A DNA stretch of 64,000 nt from Gallionella sp. GTDB taxonomy: Bacteria; Pseudomonadota; Gammaproteobacteria; Burkholderiales; Gallionellaceae. Positions 36,358 to 45,597 of this stretch are shown piece by piece. Below the pieces are notes generated by a model. That model was given only the letters and a program-made list of their open reading frames with translations, did not search any database and was not told the DNA's origin. Position 1 is the first letter of the stretch, and the number at the start of each line of letters is the position of its first letter. Made by a program: the position numbers and the translations under genes. The stretch spans positions 102,578 to 166,577 of the forward strand of contig PLWV01000004.1 in NCBI GenBank assembly GCA_003153155.1. Reading direction: 5' to 3'.

Positions 36358-36588
36358 ATGTCTTACGCGCGTGTTTTTAAATCTGGGAATAGCCAAGCCG
36401 TTCGGTTGCCGAAGGAATTTCGTTTCGAAGTAGAGCAAGTGGAAATCTTCCGGCGTGGTGATGAGATCGTACTGCGCGAACGTCCTGCTAATGCGACGGA
36501 GGTTTTTGATGCGTTGGTTGGGCTGCCACAAGATTTGTTTGCCGAAAACAGAAAAGACACCCCGCCGCAACAACGGGAGTCGCTCTGA
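36358..36588 (+). CDS. vapB: VapB-type antitoxin (AbrB/SpoVT fold)
   Basis: 76-residue antitoxin of the VagC/VapB kind. The swapped-hairpin AbrB DNA-binding domain is seen at the N-terminus (SYARVFKSGNSQAVRLPKEF and IFRRGDEIVLRER). The C-terminal DALVGLPQDLFAENRKDT tail would bind and block the toxin. AGGAGG lies five bases before the ATG at 36358. The stop overlaps the toxin start (ATGA), the standard coupling for this type II system. Autoregulation by the VapBC complex is expected from family knowledge. Confidence 0.93.
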   Translation: MSYARVFKSGNSQAVRLPKEFRFEVEQVEIFRRGDEIVLRERPANATEVFDALVGLPQDLFAENRKDTPPQQRESL

Positions 36589-36998
36589 TGACGGTGCGTT
36601 ATTTGCTGGATACCAACATCTGCATCTATATCGCCAAATACAACCCACCTGCTGTTCGCGAGCGATTCGCACAACATACGGCTGAGGAACTGGCGATGTC
36701 GGTGATTACTCTGGGTGAATTGCGTCACGGTGCGGAGAAAACCCAGTCTCCAAAAAAGGCATCCGCCGCGATCGAGCAGCTGACCAATGCCATACAAGTA
36801 ATGCCGATTGATAATGCAATCGCGCAGCAATATGGAAAGATTCGTGCAAAGCTTGAACAGGCAGGACAAACGATCGGTAACAACGACCTATGGATTGCTG
36901 CCCATGCCAAAGCCGAGGGCTGGGTACTCGTCACCAACAACGAGCGCGAGTTCAAGCGAGTGGCGGGGTTGAAAATTGAGAATTGGGCGAAACCTTGA
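36588..36998 (+). CDS. vapC: VapC-type PIN-domain ribonuclease toxin
   Basis: 136-residue PIN-domain endoribonuclease. The acidic metal-binding residues are in YLLDTNICIYI, SVITLGELRHGAEK and NNDLWIAAHAKAEGWVLVTNN. Members of this subgroup typically cleave initiator tRNA or rRNA loops. The module lies between wzz and tviB on the same strand and probably stabilises the locus against loss, which is inference. Confidence 0.94.
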   Translation: MTVRYLLDTNICIYIAKYNPPAVRERFAQHTAEELAMSVITLGELRHGAEKTQSPKKASAAIEQLTNAIQVMPIDNAIAQQYGKIRAKLEQAGQTIGNNDLWIAAHAKAEGWVLVTNNEREFKRVAGLKIENWAKP

Positions 36999-37398
36999 CA
37001 TGCCATAAAAACTTGAGAAAATTCATGATTGAACAATTGCTTCCAAAAAATGTTGCCTCGTCCTATCAGGATGGCGGGCTGAGCCTGGCAGACCTCAAGA
37101 CCGATAACTACCCATCCCGCCTACGAAACAAGCTGGTCGCTACGAGATTGAATGGGTGAATGTACAAACTCGCAACGGGCAATGGGGCGAAGCGGGAAGA
37201 ACCGTCATTGCGAACGCAGTGAAGCAATCCAGAGGTTTGACAGGAAAAGGCACAGAGTGTGGCGACAATCGGAGTGTCCAAGTTCATAAAGAGAACAAAA
37301 TACTTCCCCCGCAAGATATTTTGCTAAACTGCGCGTCCATTTCGCAGCAGAACCTTCGCAGCAAAAGCGTTTGGCAATATTGAAGAGAAGATAAGCAT
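36999..37398. other. Region between vapC and tviB, with one interspersed repeat
   Basis: About 400 bases. A frame from 37025 (MIEQLLPKNVASSYQDGGLS...) and a second frame around 37140 (YEIEWVNVQTRNGQWGEAG) look like scraps of a disrupted gene, but I recognise neither. A copy of the GTCATTGCGA...GCAATCCAG repeat lies at 37204-37232. The tviB promoter should lie in the last 100 bases. Confidence 0.45.
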
Positions 37399-38679
37399 AT
37401 GAAAATTGCAGTTGTTGGTTTGGGTTACGTAGGGTTACCGCTGGCTGTCGAGTTTGGAAAAAAATACCCCACCGTTGGTTTTGATCTCTCGGCAGAGAAA
37501 GTTGCCGCGTATCGCAATTTCGTTGACCCGACGGGTGAAGTCAGTTCGGAAGACTTGCGTGCCGCAACGCAACTGAGCTGCCACACCGATCCACAGGTAT
37601 TAAGCGACGCGGATTTCATCGTGGTGGCCGTGCCCACACCGGTGGATGAAGCACACCAACCGGATTTCACGCCGCTGGTAAAAAGTTCAGAGAGCGTGGG
37701 CAAATACATCAAGCGCGGCGCGATCGTGGTATATGAGTCCACCGTCTATCCCGGCGCAACCGAAGAAGTGTGTATTCCGCTGATCGAAAAACATTCCGGC
37801 CTGAAGTGGAAAAAAGACTTTTTCGTCGGTTACAGTCCGGAGCGCATCAACCCCGGCGACAAAGAGCGTACCGTCACCAAGATCGTCAAGATCGTTTCCG
37901 GGGACACTCCTGAAACATTGAAAACGGTGGCTGAAGTCTATGGTTCGGTTATCACCGCAGGCGTCTATCCCGCCAGCAGCATCAAAGTAGCCGAAGCCGC
38001 CAAGGTCATCGAAAACACTCAGCGCGACCTGAACATCGCCTTGATGAACGAACTGGCCATCATCTTCAACAAGATCGGCATCGACACGCTGGAAGTATTG
38101 AAAGCAGCGGGAACCAAGTGGAACTTCCTGCCTTTTCGTCCCGGTCTGGTTGGCGGGCATTGCATCGGCGTTGACCCGTATTACTTGACTCACAAAGCAG
38201 ACATGCTGGGCTATCACCCGCAAGTCATTCTGGCGGGACGGCGCATCAATGACGGCATGGCGGCCTACGTGGCCCAGCAAACCGTCAAAAAAATCATCCA
38301 GACCGGAGGGGCGGTGAAAGGCTCAAAGGTCATCGTGCTCGGACTCACCTTCAAGGAAAACTGCCCCGACCTGCGCAACAGCAAGGTTGCTGATGTGGTG
38401 AAAGAACTGCAGGAATTCGGATGTGAAGTCAGCGTGCACGACCCACTGGCCGTACCCAAAGAGGCCGTGCACGAATATGGCATCACGTTGACCGAATGGA
38501 GTGCACTACCCAATCAGGCGGACGCCATTGTCGCGGCGGTTTCGCACACTGAATATACCAGCCAGCCCGTTACGCAATTGCTGGCGAAATTGAAACCGAG
38601 CGGCGTGTTCATCGACATCAAATCGACGTACTCGCCCGAAGCGATTGAAGCTGCCGGCATCACGTTGTGGCGGTTGTAA
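37399..38679 (+). CDS. tviB: UDP-N-acetyl-D-glucosamine 6-dehydrogenase (TviB/WbpA-like)
   Basis: NAD-dependent four-electron oxidation of UDP-GlcNAc to UDP-GlcNAcA. The 426 residues have the Rossmann motif VVGLGYVGLPLAVEFGK, the substrate segment VYESTVYPGATEEVCIPLIE, and the catalytic cysteine in GGHCIGVDPYYLTHKA. The C-terminal NAD/UDP domain has VLGLTFKENCPDLRNSKVADVV. The length and the FFVGYSPERINPGD block match the Vi-antigen TviB group. With the TviC-like epimerase downstream it should yield UDP-GalNAcA for the polymer. Confidence 0.94.
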   Translation: MKIAVVGLGYVGLPLAVEFGKKYPTVGFDLSAEKVAAYRNFVDPTGEVSSEDLRAATQLSCHTDPQVLSDADFIVVAVPTPVDEAHQPDFTPLVKSSESVGKYIKRGAIVVYESTVYPGATEEVCIPLIEKHSGLKWKKDFFVGYSPERINPGDKERTVTKIVKIVSGDTPETLKTVAEVYGSVITAGVYPASSIKVAEAAKVIENTQRDLNIALMNELAIIFNKIGIDTLEVLKAAGTKWNFLPFRPGLVGGHCIGVDPYYLTHKADMLGYHPQVILAGRRINDGMAAYVAQQTVKKIIQTGGAVKGSKVIVLGLTFKENCPDLRNSKVADVVKELQEFGCEVSVHDPLAVPKEAVHEYGITLTEWSALPNQADAIVAAVSHTEYTSQPVTQLLAKLKPSGVFIDIKSTYSPEAIEAAGITLWRL

Positions 38680-38714
38680 AACCGTGAAAGATTGATGGCC
38701 ATTCGGTTTAGCCT

Positions 38715-38811
38715 GTCATTGCGAGGCTCGCAGAGCCGCGGCAATCCAGAGATTTTCGTTACGCCCAACGGCACGACTGGATTGCCACGGCTCTGCGAGC
38801 CTCGCAATGAC
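38715..38811. repeat. Inverted pair of GTCATTGCGAG repeats
   Basis: 35-base copies at 38715-38749 and, inverted with one mismatch, 38777-38811 would form a long hairpin with a 27-base loop. They lie between tviB and the ORF6N gene. The same element family is found at 37204-37232 and three times inside the tviC-like gene. Confidence 0.9.
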
Positions 38812-38908
38812 CGAGTGTTGAGGACGAAGGGCAGCAAAAAAGGCTTCCTTGCCATCTGCTACTGCCAAGCTGAACAGTTACCGAAGTTATTGAATTTGCC
38901 GGACTGAA

Positions 38909-39460
38909 ATGAGCGATATTGTGAAAATCGAAAATCTGGAAAAAGTAATCCTCGAGGTTAGAGGCGTTCGCGTTTTGATCGACAGCGATGTTGCCCAGAT
39001 TTATGGGGTTGAAACAAGGGACATCAACAAAGCTGTCACTAACAACCCAGACAAATTCCCCTCTGGATATATCGTAGAGCTAACGAAAACGGAGAAATCA
39101 GAACTGGTGGAAAATTTCCACCGGTTCGAAAAGCTCAAGCATTCCACGGTTAATCCAAAGGCATTCACAGAAAAAGGCCTGTACATGCTTGCCACCATAC
39201 TCAAGAGTCCGGTAGCGACACAAGCAACCATCTCAATCATCGAAACCTTCACCAAAATCCGCGAACTATCCAGAAACGTCAAAGAACTCTCAACCATACA
39301 AGACAAGGCGCAGCAAAAAACACTCATGCAGCGCAGCGGTGAATTAATTGCCGAAATACTTGACGACGATTTACAAACCAGCGGTGCAGAAACCTCCATT
39401 GAGCTAAATTTTGCTGTCCTGAAATTTAAGCACACAGTAAAAAAGAAGCGTGCCAAATGA
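38909..39460 (+). CDS. ORF6N-domain protein
   Basis: 183-residue protein with an N-terminal ORF6N domain (about 10-100): [52 protein letters not shown] and [18 protein letters not shown]. The C-terminal half is helical and lysine-rich. ORF6N proteins are best known from phages and are thought to bind DNA. They also turn up in polysaccharide loci of environmental bacteria. Its stop overlaps the epimerase start (ATGA), so it is translated with tviC. No role in sugar synthesis is suggested by its sequence. Confidence 0.88.
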   Translation: MSDIVKIENLEKVILEVRGVRVLIDSDVAQIYGVETRDINKAVTNNPDKFPSGYIVELTKTEKSELVENFHRFEKLKHSTVNPKAFTEKGLYMLATILKSPVATQATISIIETFTKIRELSRNVKELSTIQDKAQQKTLMQRSGELIAEILDDDLQTSGAETSIELNFAVLKFKHTVKKKRAK

Positions 39461-40623
39461 CCCCATCCTTAAATTACGAACAACTTAAGTCGCGTCTTGC
39501 CACCGAGCCACACACATGGCTCATCACCGGCGTGTCAGGTTTCATCGGCAGCAACCTGCTCGAAACCTTGCTCAAACTCAACCAGCGCGTGGTGGGGCTG
39601 GACAACTTCGCCACCGGTCACCAACGCAATCTGGACGAAGTCCAATCATTGGTATCCGCCGAACAATGGGCAAACTTCAATTTCATCAATGGCGACATCC
39701 GCAATCTGGACGACTGCAAAAGTGCAATGACATTCACCCCGTCATTACGAGAAGACGAAGTCGACGCAGACCGTCATTGCGAGGAGCACAGCGACGCGGC
39801 AATCCAGAAACACTCGTCATTGCGAGGAGACGAAGTCGACGCGGCAATCCAGCGCTACTCCGTCGAATATGTCCTCCACCAAGCCGCCCTGGGCAGTGTC
39901 CCGCGCTCGGTTGAAAACCCCATCGCCACCAACGAAACCAACATCGACGGCTTCCTCAACATGCTGGTTGCCGCACGCGATGCCAAGGTCAAACGCTTCG
40001 TCTATGCCGCCTCCAGCTCAACCTACGGCGACCATCCCGACTTGCCCAAAATGGAAGACAAGATCGGCAAGCCGCTGTCACCCTACGCCGTCACCAAGTA
40101 CGTCAACGAACTCTATGCCGACGTATTCGCACGCACCTACGACTTCAACACCATCGGCTTGCGCTACTTCAACGTCTTCGGCCCGCGCCAGGATCCCAAT
40201 GGTGCCTACGCAGCAGTCATCCCCAAGTGGATCGCCAGCATGATCAAAGACGAGTCTATCTTTATCAATGGCGATGGCGAAACCAGCCGTGACTTCTGCT
40301 TTATCGAAAATGTTCGACAGATCAACTTACTGGCAGCCACCACTGAAAATCCAGAAGCAACTAATCAAGTGTACAACGTGGCAGTGGGAGACCGGACTAC
40401 ACTTAATCAATTGTATGAGCAAATTCGCCTTAAACTTTTGCCCCGCTACACAAATCTGAAAGATGCAAGGCCAGTTTATAGGGATTTCAGATCTGGTGAC
40501 GTACGTCACTCGTTGGCTGACATCAGCAAATCATCCTCGCTATTGGGTTATCAACCTACTCACCGTATAGGTGATGGATTGAACGTGGCAATGGACTGGT
40601 ATGTCAACTTTGTTTCTGCATAA
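39457..40623 (+). CDS. tviC: UDP-GlcNAcA/UDP-GlcNAc C4-epimerase (TviC/WbpP-like), with in-frame repeat insertion
   Basis: Short-chain dehydrogenase/reductase epimerase of 388 residues. The NAD motif is [18 protein letters not shown]; catalytic S and YxxxK are in [11 protein letters not shown] and [47 protein letters not shown] and [16 protein letters not shown] are typical of TviC/WbpP. Between [12 protein letters not shown] and [16 protein letters not shown], about 40 residues (about 92-132) are extra and are encoded by tandem copies of an interspersed repeat (39741-39852). The frame is intact. Homologues are about 340-350 residues, which agrees with the insertion. Confidence 0.93.
   Translation: MTPSLNYEQLKSRLATEPHTWLITGVSGFIGSNLLETLLKLNQRVVGLDNFATGHQRNLDEVQSLVSAEQWANFNFINGDIRNLDDCKSAMTFTPSLREDEVDADRHCEEHSDAAIQKHSSLRGDEVDAAIQRYSVEYVLHQAALGSVPRSVENPIATNETNIDGFLNMLVAARDAKVKRFVYAASSSTYGDHPDLPKMEDKIGKPLSPYAVTKYVNELYADVFARTYDFNTIGLRYFNVFGPRQDPNGAYAAVIPKWIASMIKDESIFINGDGETSRDFCFIENVRQINLLAATTENPEATNQVYNVAVGDRTTLNQLYEQIRLKLLPRYTNLKDARPVYRDFRSGDVRHSLADISKSSSLLGYQPTHRIGDGLNVAMDWYVNFVSA
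39741..39852 (+). repeat. Three tandem interspersed repeats inside the tviC-like gene
   Basis: One degenerate (39741-39770) and two good copies (39773-39807 and 39816-39852) of the GTCATTGCGAGGAG...GCGGCAATCCAG element lie head-to-tail in the coding strand. They add peptides such as [12 protein letters not shown] and [12 protein letters not shown]. Relatives lie upstream at 37204-37232 and 38715-38811. Confidence 0.92.
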
Positions 40624-40650
40624 ATTGCGGGTTGATCAACCCTTCATAGA

Positions 40651-41928
40651 ATGAAACAAACAATCCAACTCGGTACACTTTCAGCGGGGAATATCGGCAT
40701 CACCTTTCTGTTTCAGTGGTATGTTCTGGTTCAATTAGGCCCAGGAATAGAAACCGATGCATTATTTGCCAGTATGACGGTACCACAATTGGTATTGATG
40801 GTGATTAGCGGCTCACTCATGCACGTGTTGGTACCATTGCTTGCAGGTGAAGAACAGGATCGACTTCGCCATGATGTATGGGGGTTTCTTGCTCTTGTAG
40901 GTGGCTTGTTCGGCATAATTTCAGTCATTCTTTTTGTGGCTGCTCCGTGGTGGATACCCTTAACTGTCCCTGGTTTCAGTGAGGCAGGGAAGGCATTGAC
41001 GATTGATCTCACGCGCATTCAGTTAATCGGCATGATTTTCACTGCCATCAATGGGGTACAATGGGCGGCGTATCATGCCAGACAAAAGTTTGTATGGGCT
41101 GAGTTCACGCAAATTCTGGCTGGTGCTATTGCCTTCGCGATCTTGGTTTGGGCGCTACCTCGTTTTGGTGTGTTTGCTGCTGCATGGATTAGCGCCATCC
41201 GACTGGTCATTCAAACTTTGTTGTTATCGTCAGGCATGGGTAAACCGACTCGCCCAAACCTGCAAAGTCCAGCACTCAAACAAGCATGGCAGCGTATCAA
41301 GCCATTGCTGTTGGGCAATGCATATTACAAGACCGATCCCCTTGTGGATAGGTTTTTGCTTTCCACAGCCAGTAGCGGCAGCCTGTCGTTGTATTATCTC
41401 GCGCAGCAGATTTATGGAGCGGCAACTCAAGTAATCAACAAGGCAATTGCAGCACCCCTAGTTCCTATCCTGAGCAAGTATTACAAGGTGGGCGATAAAG
41501 TTGGGTTCCGGCGAGCATATCTTCGAAAGCTTGTGCAGGTTACCGTAATCACCATTGCAATCCTTTTAACTGTAGGAATATTTGGACAAGCTTTGCTTGA
41601 ATTTCTAATTGGTCATGGGAATGTCACAACGGACAATGTGGTGGAGTTGTGGTGGATTATGTTATGGCTGGGCGGTGCGTTTGTGTGCGGCACTGCGGGC
41701 CAAATTTCCTCGACAACTTTTTACGCATGCGGGGATACAACAACTCCGACGCGAATGTCTATACTTACCTTTACTGCATACATACCTTGCAAAGTAGTTG
41801 CATATAATTATTGGGGAGTGATGGGTTTGAGTATTTCTACAAGTATCTACATACTAATCAATTTAACATTACAAATTTACTTATTAGAGAAAAAACAAGT
41901 TTTATGGGCAGATCAATTATCGAAGTAA
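40651..41928 (+). CDS. wzx: Polysaccharide repeat-unit flippase (Wzx / MurJ-like)
   Basis: 425-residue inner-membrane protein with about 12-14 hydrophobic segments, of the MOP exporter superfamily. Segments such as ETDALFASMTVPQLVLMVISGSLMHVLVPLL and YKTDPLVDRFLLSTASSGSLSLYYLAQQI resemble the MurJ/MviN branch more than classical Wzx. Its place between the sugar-nucleotide genes and the polymerase points to translocation of undecaprenyl-linked repeat units. The coding sequence is richer in A+T than the flanking core genes. Confidence 0.85.
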   Translation: MKQTIQLGTLSAGNIGITFLFQWYVLVQLGPGIETDALFASMTVPQLVLMVISGSLMHVLVPLLAGEEQDRLRHDVWGFLALVGGLFGIISVILFVAAPWWIPLTVPGFSEAGKALTIDLTRIQLIGMIFTAINGVQWAAYHARQKFVWAEFTQILAGAIAFAILVWALPRFGVFAAAWISAIRLVIQTLLLSSGMGKPTRPNLQSPALKQAWQRIKPLLLGNAYYKTDPLVDRFLLSTASSGSLSLYYLAQQIYGAATQVINKAIAAPLVPILSKYYKVGDKVGFRRAYLRKLVQVTVITIAILLTVGIFGQALLEFLIGHGNVTTDNVVELWWIMLWLGGAFVCGTAGQISSTTFYACGDTTTPTRMSILTFTAYIPCKVVAYNYWGVMGLSISTSIYILINLTLQIYLLEKKQVLWADQLSK

Positions 41929-42866
41929 GACTTGAGGATATTTCCTGTCCGCTCGGCTGCAAAAAAGAAGATGAGGTTGTACTGACAGGGCACGATTTAC
42001 TTCATGACCTATCCGGCGAATTCACCATAGTCAAATGCATTAGTTGTGGGCTTATGCGCACCAATCCAAGACCAACTCCGGACACCATCGGCTACTATTA
42101 CCCGGAGGATTACGGCCCCTACCTTGGCACACAAGTTCGGCAAGCCAAGCATAAGGGACTCACTAACATTAAGAAGTTGATTAAACCATTTGTAAAAAGT
42201 GTGATTAACTTCAAAACCACCTCTTTGCCACCGCTGAAGCAGGGACGGATGCTGGAGATCGGATGCGCGTCTGGTGCTTTTCTACACCATATGGCTTTTC
42301 AAGGCTGGCAGGTGGAAGGCATCGAGTTTTCCGAGAAAGCCGCCCATGCAGCGACAAAACTTGGTTATCGTGTTCATGCTGGACCACTTGAAACTGCTCC
42401 GCAGCCAGATGAGCCATTCGATCTTATTGTGGGTTGGATGGTACTAGAACACCTACACGATCCTGTCGGTTGCCTAAAGAAGTTGCGCGAATGGGCAAAG
42501 CAAGATGCGTGGCTGGTGCTGTCAGTGCCGAACGCTGCTTCACAGTCGTTTCGATTTTTCAAAAGCAGGTGGTACGACCTGCACTTGCCAAACCATCTTT
42601 ATCATTTCACTCCGCATACCATGGAGTTAGTTCTAGAGGCTAGTGGTTGGGAACTGGTAAAAGTACAACACCAGCGCGTATTAAATAACATGATCGCCAG
42701 CACAGGCTACGTCTTACGAGACAAAGGCTATGCGAAATTGGGTCAAAAGCTTATCAATCTTCCTGTGTGGGCAGGTAGGTTGAGCTACATTTTATATCCG
42801 CTTGCTTGGTTGTTGAGTGTGTTTGGTCAGACAGGGCGGATGACCATTTGGGCAAGGATTAAATAA
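41904..42866 (+). CDS. SAM-dependent methyltransferase with N-terminal zinc-ribbon
   Basis: 320-residue class I methyltransferase. A cysteine-rich start (CPLGC and CISCGLMRTNPRP) is followed by the SAM-binding motif MLEIGCASGAFLHHM and FDLIVGWMVLEHLHDPVGCL. The last 50 residues are hydrophobic (LPVWAGRLSYILYPLAWLLSVFG) and may associate with the membrane. The ATG at 41904 lies inside the end of wzx (25-base overlap). Its place suggests methylation of a sugar or of a lipid-linked glycan; the acceptor is unknown. Confidence 0.86.
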   Translation: MGRSIIEVRLEDISCPLGCKKEDEVVLTGHDLLHDLSGEFTIVKCISCGLMRTNPRPTPDTIGYYYPEDYGPYLGTQVRQAKHKGLTNIKKLIKPFVKSVINFKTTSLPPLKQGRMLEIGCASGAFLHHMAFQGWQVEGIEFSEKAAHAATKLGYRVHAGPLETAPQPDEPFDLIVGWMVLEHLHDPVGCLKKLREWAKQDAWLVLSVPNAASQSFRFFKSRWYDLHLPNHLYHFTPHTMELVLEASGWELVKVQHQRVLNNMIASTGYVLRDKGYAKLGQKLINLPVWAGRLSYILYPLAWLLSVFGQTGRMTIWARIK

Positions 42867-42976
42867 TGGTTTTGCATAGGGATACGCTGACTGAAAGTGT
42901 AAACACAAATTATTATTCTATGTACAGAAACTGATAATCGGTTGGTTCTTTGGCAATTCATGCGTGCTAACAAATA

Positions 42977-43999
42977 ATGTTACTTGATATTTATCTTTTA
43001 TCCATATTCGTGATGGTTGCATTAGCGTTTTTTGCTCCGAGATTTGACGTACATATTGCATTTTTGTTAGCGCTAGTGCTTTCAGTTATTTGTGGCAATA
43101 GATTTGGTGGGTTTGATTACAACGATTATCAAGATATGATCGATGCAATCCGGGCTAATGCTGAGGAGGACTGGGTTGTTATCCTGAATTTAGCAAAAGA
43201 TCCTGGATTTGCTTTAGTTACTTATGTTGCATCTTGGTTCTCCGATACTTATTTCTCCGTTTTTTTTCCCATGGCTGTATTAGGCTTTATTCCGAAGGCC
43301 ATCGTTGCCTTTATGCTACCGAAGTACAAAACATTATTTGTCGCTTTGTACGCACTATTTCTTGCCCCTGGACTCGAGTTTGCTGCGATCAGGTCTGCTG
43401 TTGGTATTGGTTTCTTGGGACTGGCCATACTTTCAACATTTGCTGTGCGCTATAGAGTCGCGTTATTCCTTACCGCGGGGGCTTTTCATGTTTCGATGTT
43501 CGCAGGGGTGTTACTACTATTCAGGCGTTTTTGGAGGTTCGCGTCTAACAATTTCTGGTTCGCTCCATTGATTGCCATTCTAATTGCGCTGGCTGGGGTT
43601 GGTCTGATAAAAGAACTGTTTGAATCTCGAGGAATGGACCCAGGGACCATTTACGCGCCATTCTTTCCTGTAATTACACTGGTAGCTCTGTTTTTTTTCT
43701 CCCGTCAAAGGTTCGTCTTTGCCAACACGCTTGAAAGCGATAGATACCGGGCAAGTATTGCGGCTGCCACCTTTTTTGCATCATTGGCGATGGCGATGGC
43801 AATACCTGTGGCGGTCGCTGCAGGTCGGTTGTTAGAAGTCTCACAATTCTTTGGGTTATTTTCGATTGTGATGGCTGCATCAAGAAATAGGTTGAACGCG
43901 CTGGCTGTAATATCGGTGAGTATGATGGTGTTAATAATTGTTTTCATAAACATATCACGGATATTGTGGACTGTAATGGCACAAACAAGCCTTGGATAA
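42977..43999 (+). CDS. wzy: Probable polysaccharide polymerase (Wzy / EpsG-like)
   Basis: 340-residue polytopic membrane protein with about ten hydrophobic segments. The early loop GNRFGGFDYNDYQDMIDAIRAN and the later FAAIRSAVGIGFLGLAI (an arginine in a membrane-proximal helix) resemble EpsG/Wzy proteins, which are poorly conserved. It is the only such candidate between the flippase and the glycosyltransferases, so assignment rests on topology and location. It is noticeably AT-rich compared with the rest of the window, as expected for an exchanged polymerase gene. Confidence 0.75.
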   Translation: MLLDIYLLSIFVMVALAFFAPRFDVHIAFLLALVLSVICGNRFGGFDYNDYQDMIDAIRANAEEDWVVILNLAKDPGFALVTYVASWFSDTYFSVFFPMAVLGFIPKAIVAFMLPKYKTLFVALYALFLAPGLEFAAIRSAVGIGFLGLAILSTFAVRYRVALFLTAGAFHVSMFAGVLLLFRRFWRFASNNFWFAPLIAILIALAGVGLIKELFESRGMDPGTIYAPFFPVITLVALFFFSRQRFVFANTLESDRYRASIAAATFFASLAMAMAIPVAVAAGRLLEVSQFFGLFSIVMAASRNRLNALAVISVSMMVLIIVFINISRILWTVMAQTSLG

Positions 44000-44026
44000 G
44001 TGGAAATTAAATTAGTGGAAAATGTT

Positions 44027-45067
44027 ATGGGGCAATACGAAAAGAAACGGGTGATTGCATTAACCCAAGGGGTGAATGCTCCAAGCACTAGGTTCCGTTT
44101 TCATCAATACCAAAATGACTTGGTATCAAGTGGGTTGGAGGTGTATGAGGCTACGGCACGTTTCAGGGCATATGCGCCGGAATCACGCTTAATCCGCCCT
44201 TTCTGGTTTGCAGCAGCACTGGCCGATAGCTTGATACGTGTTAGAAAGACGGCTGAATATGATTTATGTTTTTTGCAGCGAAATTTGATAGCTACTTTAG
44301 GCACATGGGAAGCATTTATTAAAAAGCCGCTCGTGTTTGATGTGGATGATGCCATCTTCTTGAGTCAGCGGGCTGGCAGCGTGGACAAGATAGCGCGGCA
44401 ATCTTCACTAGTGATTTGCGGCAACAATTATCTTGCTAATCATTTCGATAAATTTGCGCCAGTTGTTGTCATTCCTACAGCAGTTGATGCTGATATTTTT
44501 GTGCCTCAAAGTGAGGGGCCGAACTTTAGGCGGCAGGTAATCGGATGGTCTGGTACATCAGGCGGTTTCAAGTATTTGTATGCAATTGAATCGGCATTAC
44601 ATCGCTTACTTGATAGACACCGTGATGCGATTGTTAAAGTTGTGTCCGATCGCCGCCCGGTTTTTGCAAAACTGCCACCCGATCGCGTGGTTTATGAACG
44701 GTGGCATCCGGCAACGGAAGTCCAATCGCTGCATGATTTCACAGTAGGGCTGATGCCGCTGACTGATGACCCATGGGCGCGGGGCAAGTGTAGTTACAAG
44801 ATGTTGACGTACATGTCTGTTGGAGTTCCTGTTGTTGTTTCGCCAGTGGGCATGAATGTGGAAGTTCTGGAAAAAGGCGAATGCGGATATTCGGCCATCT
44901 CTATGGATGATTGGGTGGAGGCTATTTCGAGGCTCATCACAAATCAAGGTCTTGCCTCGCAGATGGGGCAGACTGGCAGGCATATTATTGAAACATGCTA
45001 TGCGAGAGACATCATTGGACCAAGAATAGCTGGATTGTTGAACAAAGTGATTCTGGAATCTGCATGA
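44027..45067 (+). CDS. Glycosyltransferase (GT4-like)
   Basis: 346 residues from the ATG at 44027; a GTG at 44000 is an alternative. The N-terminal half ([21 protein letters not shown]) and the C-terminal half ([62 protein letters not shown]) fit a GT-B retaining transferase. The acidic pair in [13 protein letters not shown] is seen in a subgroup of unclassified group 1 transferases. It is probably cytoplasmic and acts on the lipid-linked repeat unit. Donor and acceptor are unknown. Confidence 0.82.
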   Translation: MGQYEKKRVIALTQGVNAPSTRFRFHQYQNDLVSSGLEVYEATARFRAYAPESRLIRPFWFAAALADSLIRVRKTAEYDLCFLQRNLIATLGTWEAFIKKPLVFDVDDAIFLSQRAGSVDKIARQSSLVICGNNYLANHFDKFAPVVVIPTAVDADIFVPQSEGPNFRRQVIGWSGTSGGFKYLYAIESALHRLLDRHRDAIVKVVSDRRPVFAKLPPDRVVYERWHPATEVQSLHDFTVGLMPLTDDPWARGKCSYKMLTYMSVGVPVVVSPVGMNVEVLEKGECGYSAISMDDWVEAISRLITNQGLASQMGQTGRHIIETCYARDIIGPRIAGLLNKVILESA

Positions 45068-45597
45068 GTACCTCCATATCTGCGTTTATTAGGATGCTGG
45101 CGCTGATTTGTTATTACGGGTGTTTTCGGTACTTCCCATCAATAGTTGGAGTGAAATTGCGTCGCTTAGCCGCGCGTCATATTTTTCAATCGTGTGGTGA
45201 TAGGATCAACATCGCGCAAGGTGTTCGTTTTGGGCGTGGGGGGAGAATTTCAATTGGTACCAATTCTGGCATTGGCGAGGACAGTTATATTGTATGCATT
45301 GAAGATGTGATTATTGGGCGAGATGTGATGATGGGGCCCGAAGTAATGATTCTTACTGGTGGACATGATTATACAAATCCTAGCTTGCGTTTGATTGATC
45401 AGAAAATTACGTCGGCTCCAGTAATTATTGGGAATGATGTATGGATTGGCGCGAGGGCCATAATACTTCCTGGCGTGTGTGTAGGGGATCGGAGCATCAT
45501 TGGTGCCGGCAGCGTTGTTACCAAGGATGTTCCTGCTGGCTTTATTGTTGCAGGCAATCCGGCGAAGTCTATTAAATCTCTTCCATCCTCACTATGA
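45064..45597 (+). CDS. Hexapeptide-repeat acyltransferase (WcaF/maa-like)
   Basis: 177-residue left-handed beta-helix O-acetyltransferase. The ATG overlaps the previous stop (ATGA). Hexapeptide repeats run through [23 protein letters not shown] and [23 protein letters not shown]. The catalytic histidine is in [12 protein letters not shown], and the usual closing [22 protein letters not shown] is present. A hydrophobic N-terminal helix (about 4-25) may bring it to the membrane. It probably O-acetylates a residue of the repeat unit. Confidence 0.9.
   Translation: MSTSISAFIRMLALICYYGCFRYFPSIVGVKLRRLAARHIFQSCGDRINIAQGVRFGRGGRISIGTNSGIGEDSYIVCIEDVIIGRDVMMGPEVMILTGGHDYTNPSLRLIDQKITSAPVIIGNDVWIGARAIILPGVCVGDRSIIGAGSVVTKDVPAGFIVAGNPAKSIKSLPSSL

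Noticed and set aside
37204-39852. Possible CRISPR array from the repeated GTCATTGCGAG units
   Set aside because: Units differ in length and orientation, the spacing is irregular and in places absent, some copies lie inside a coding frame, and there are no cas genes.
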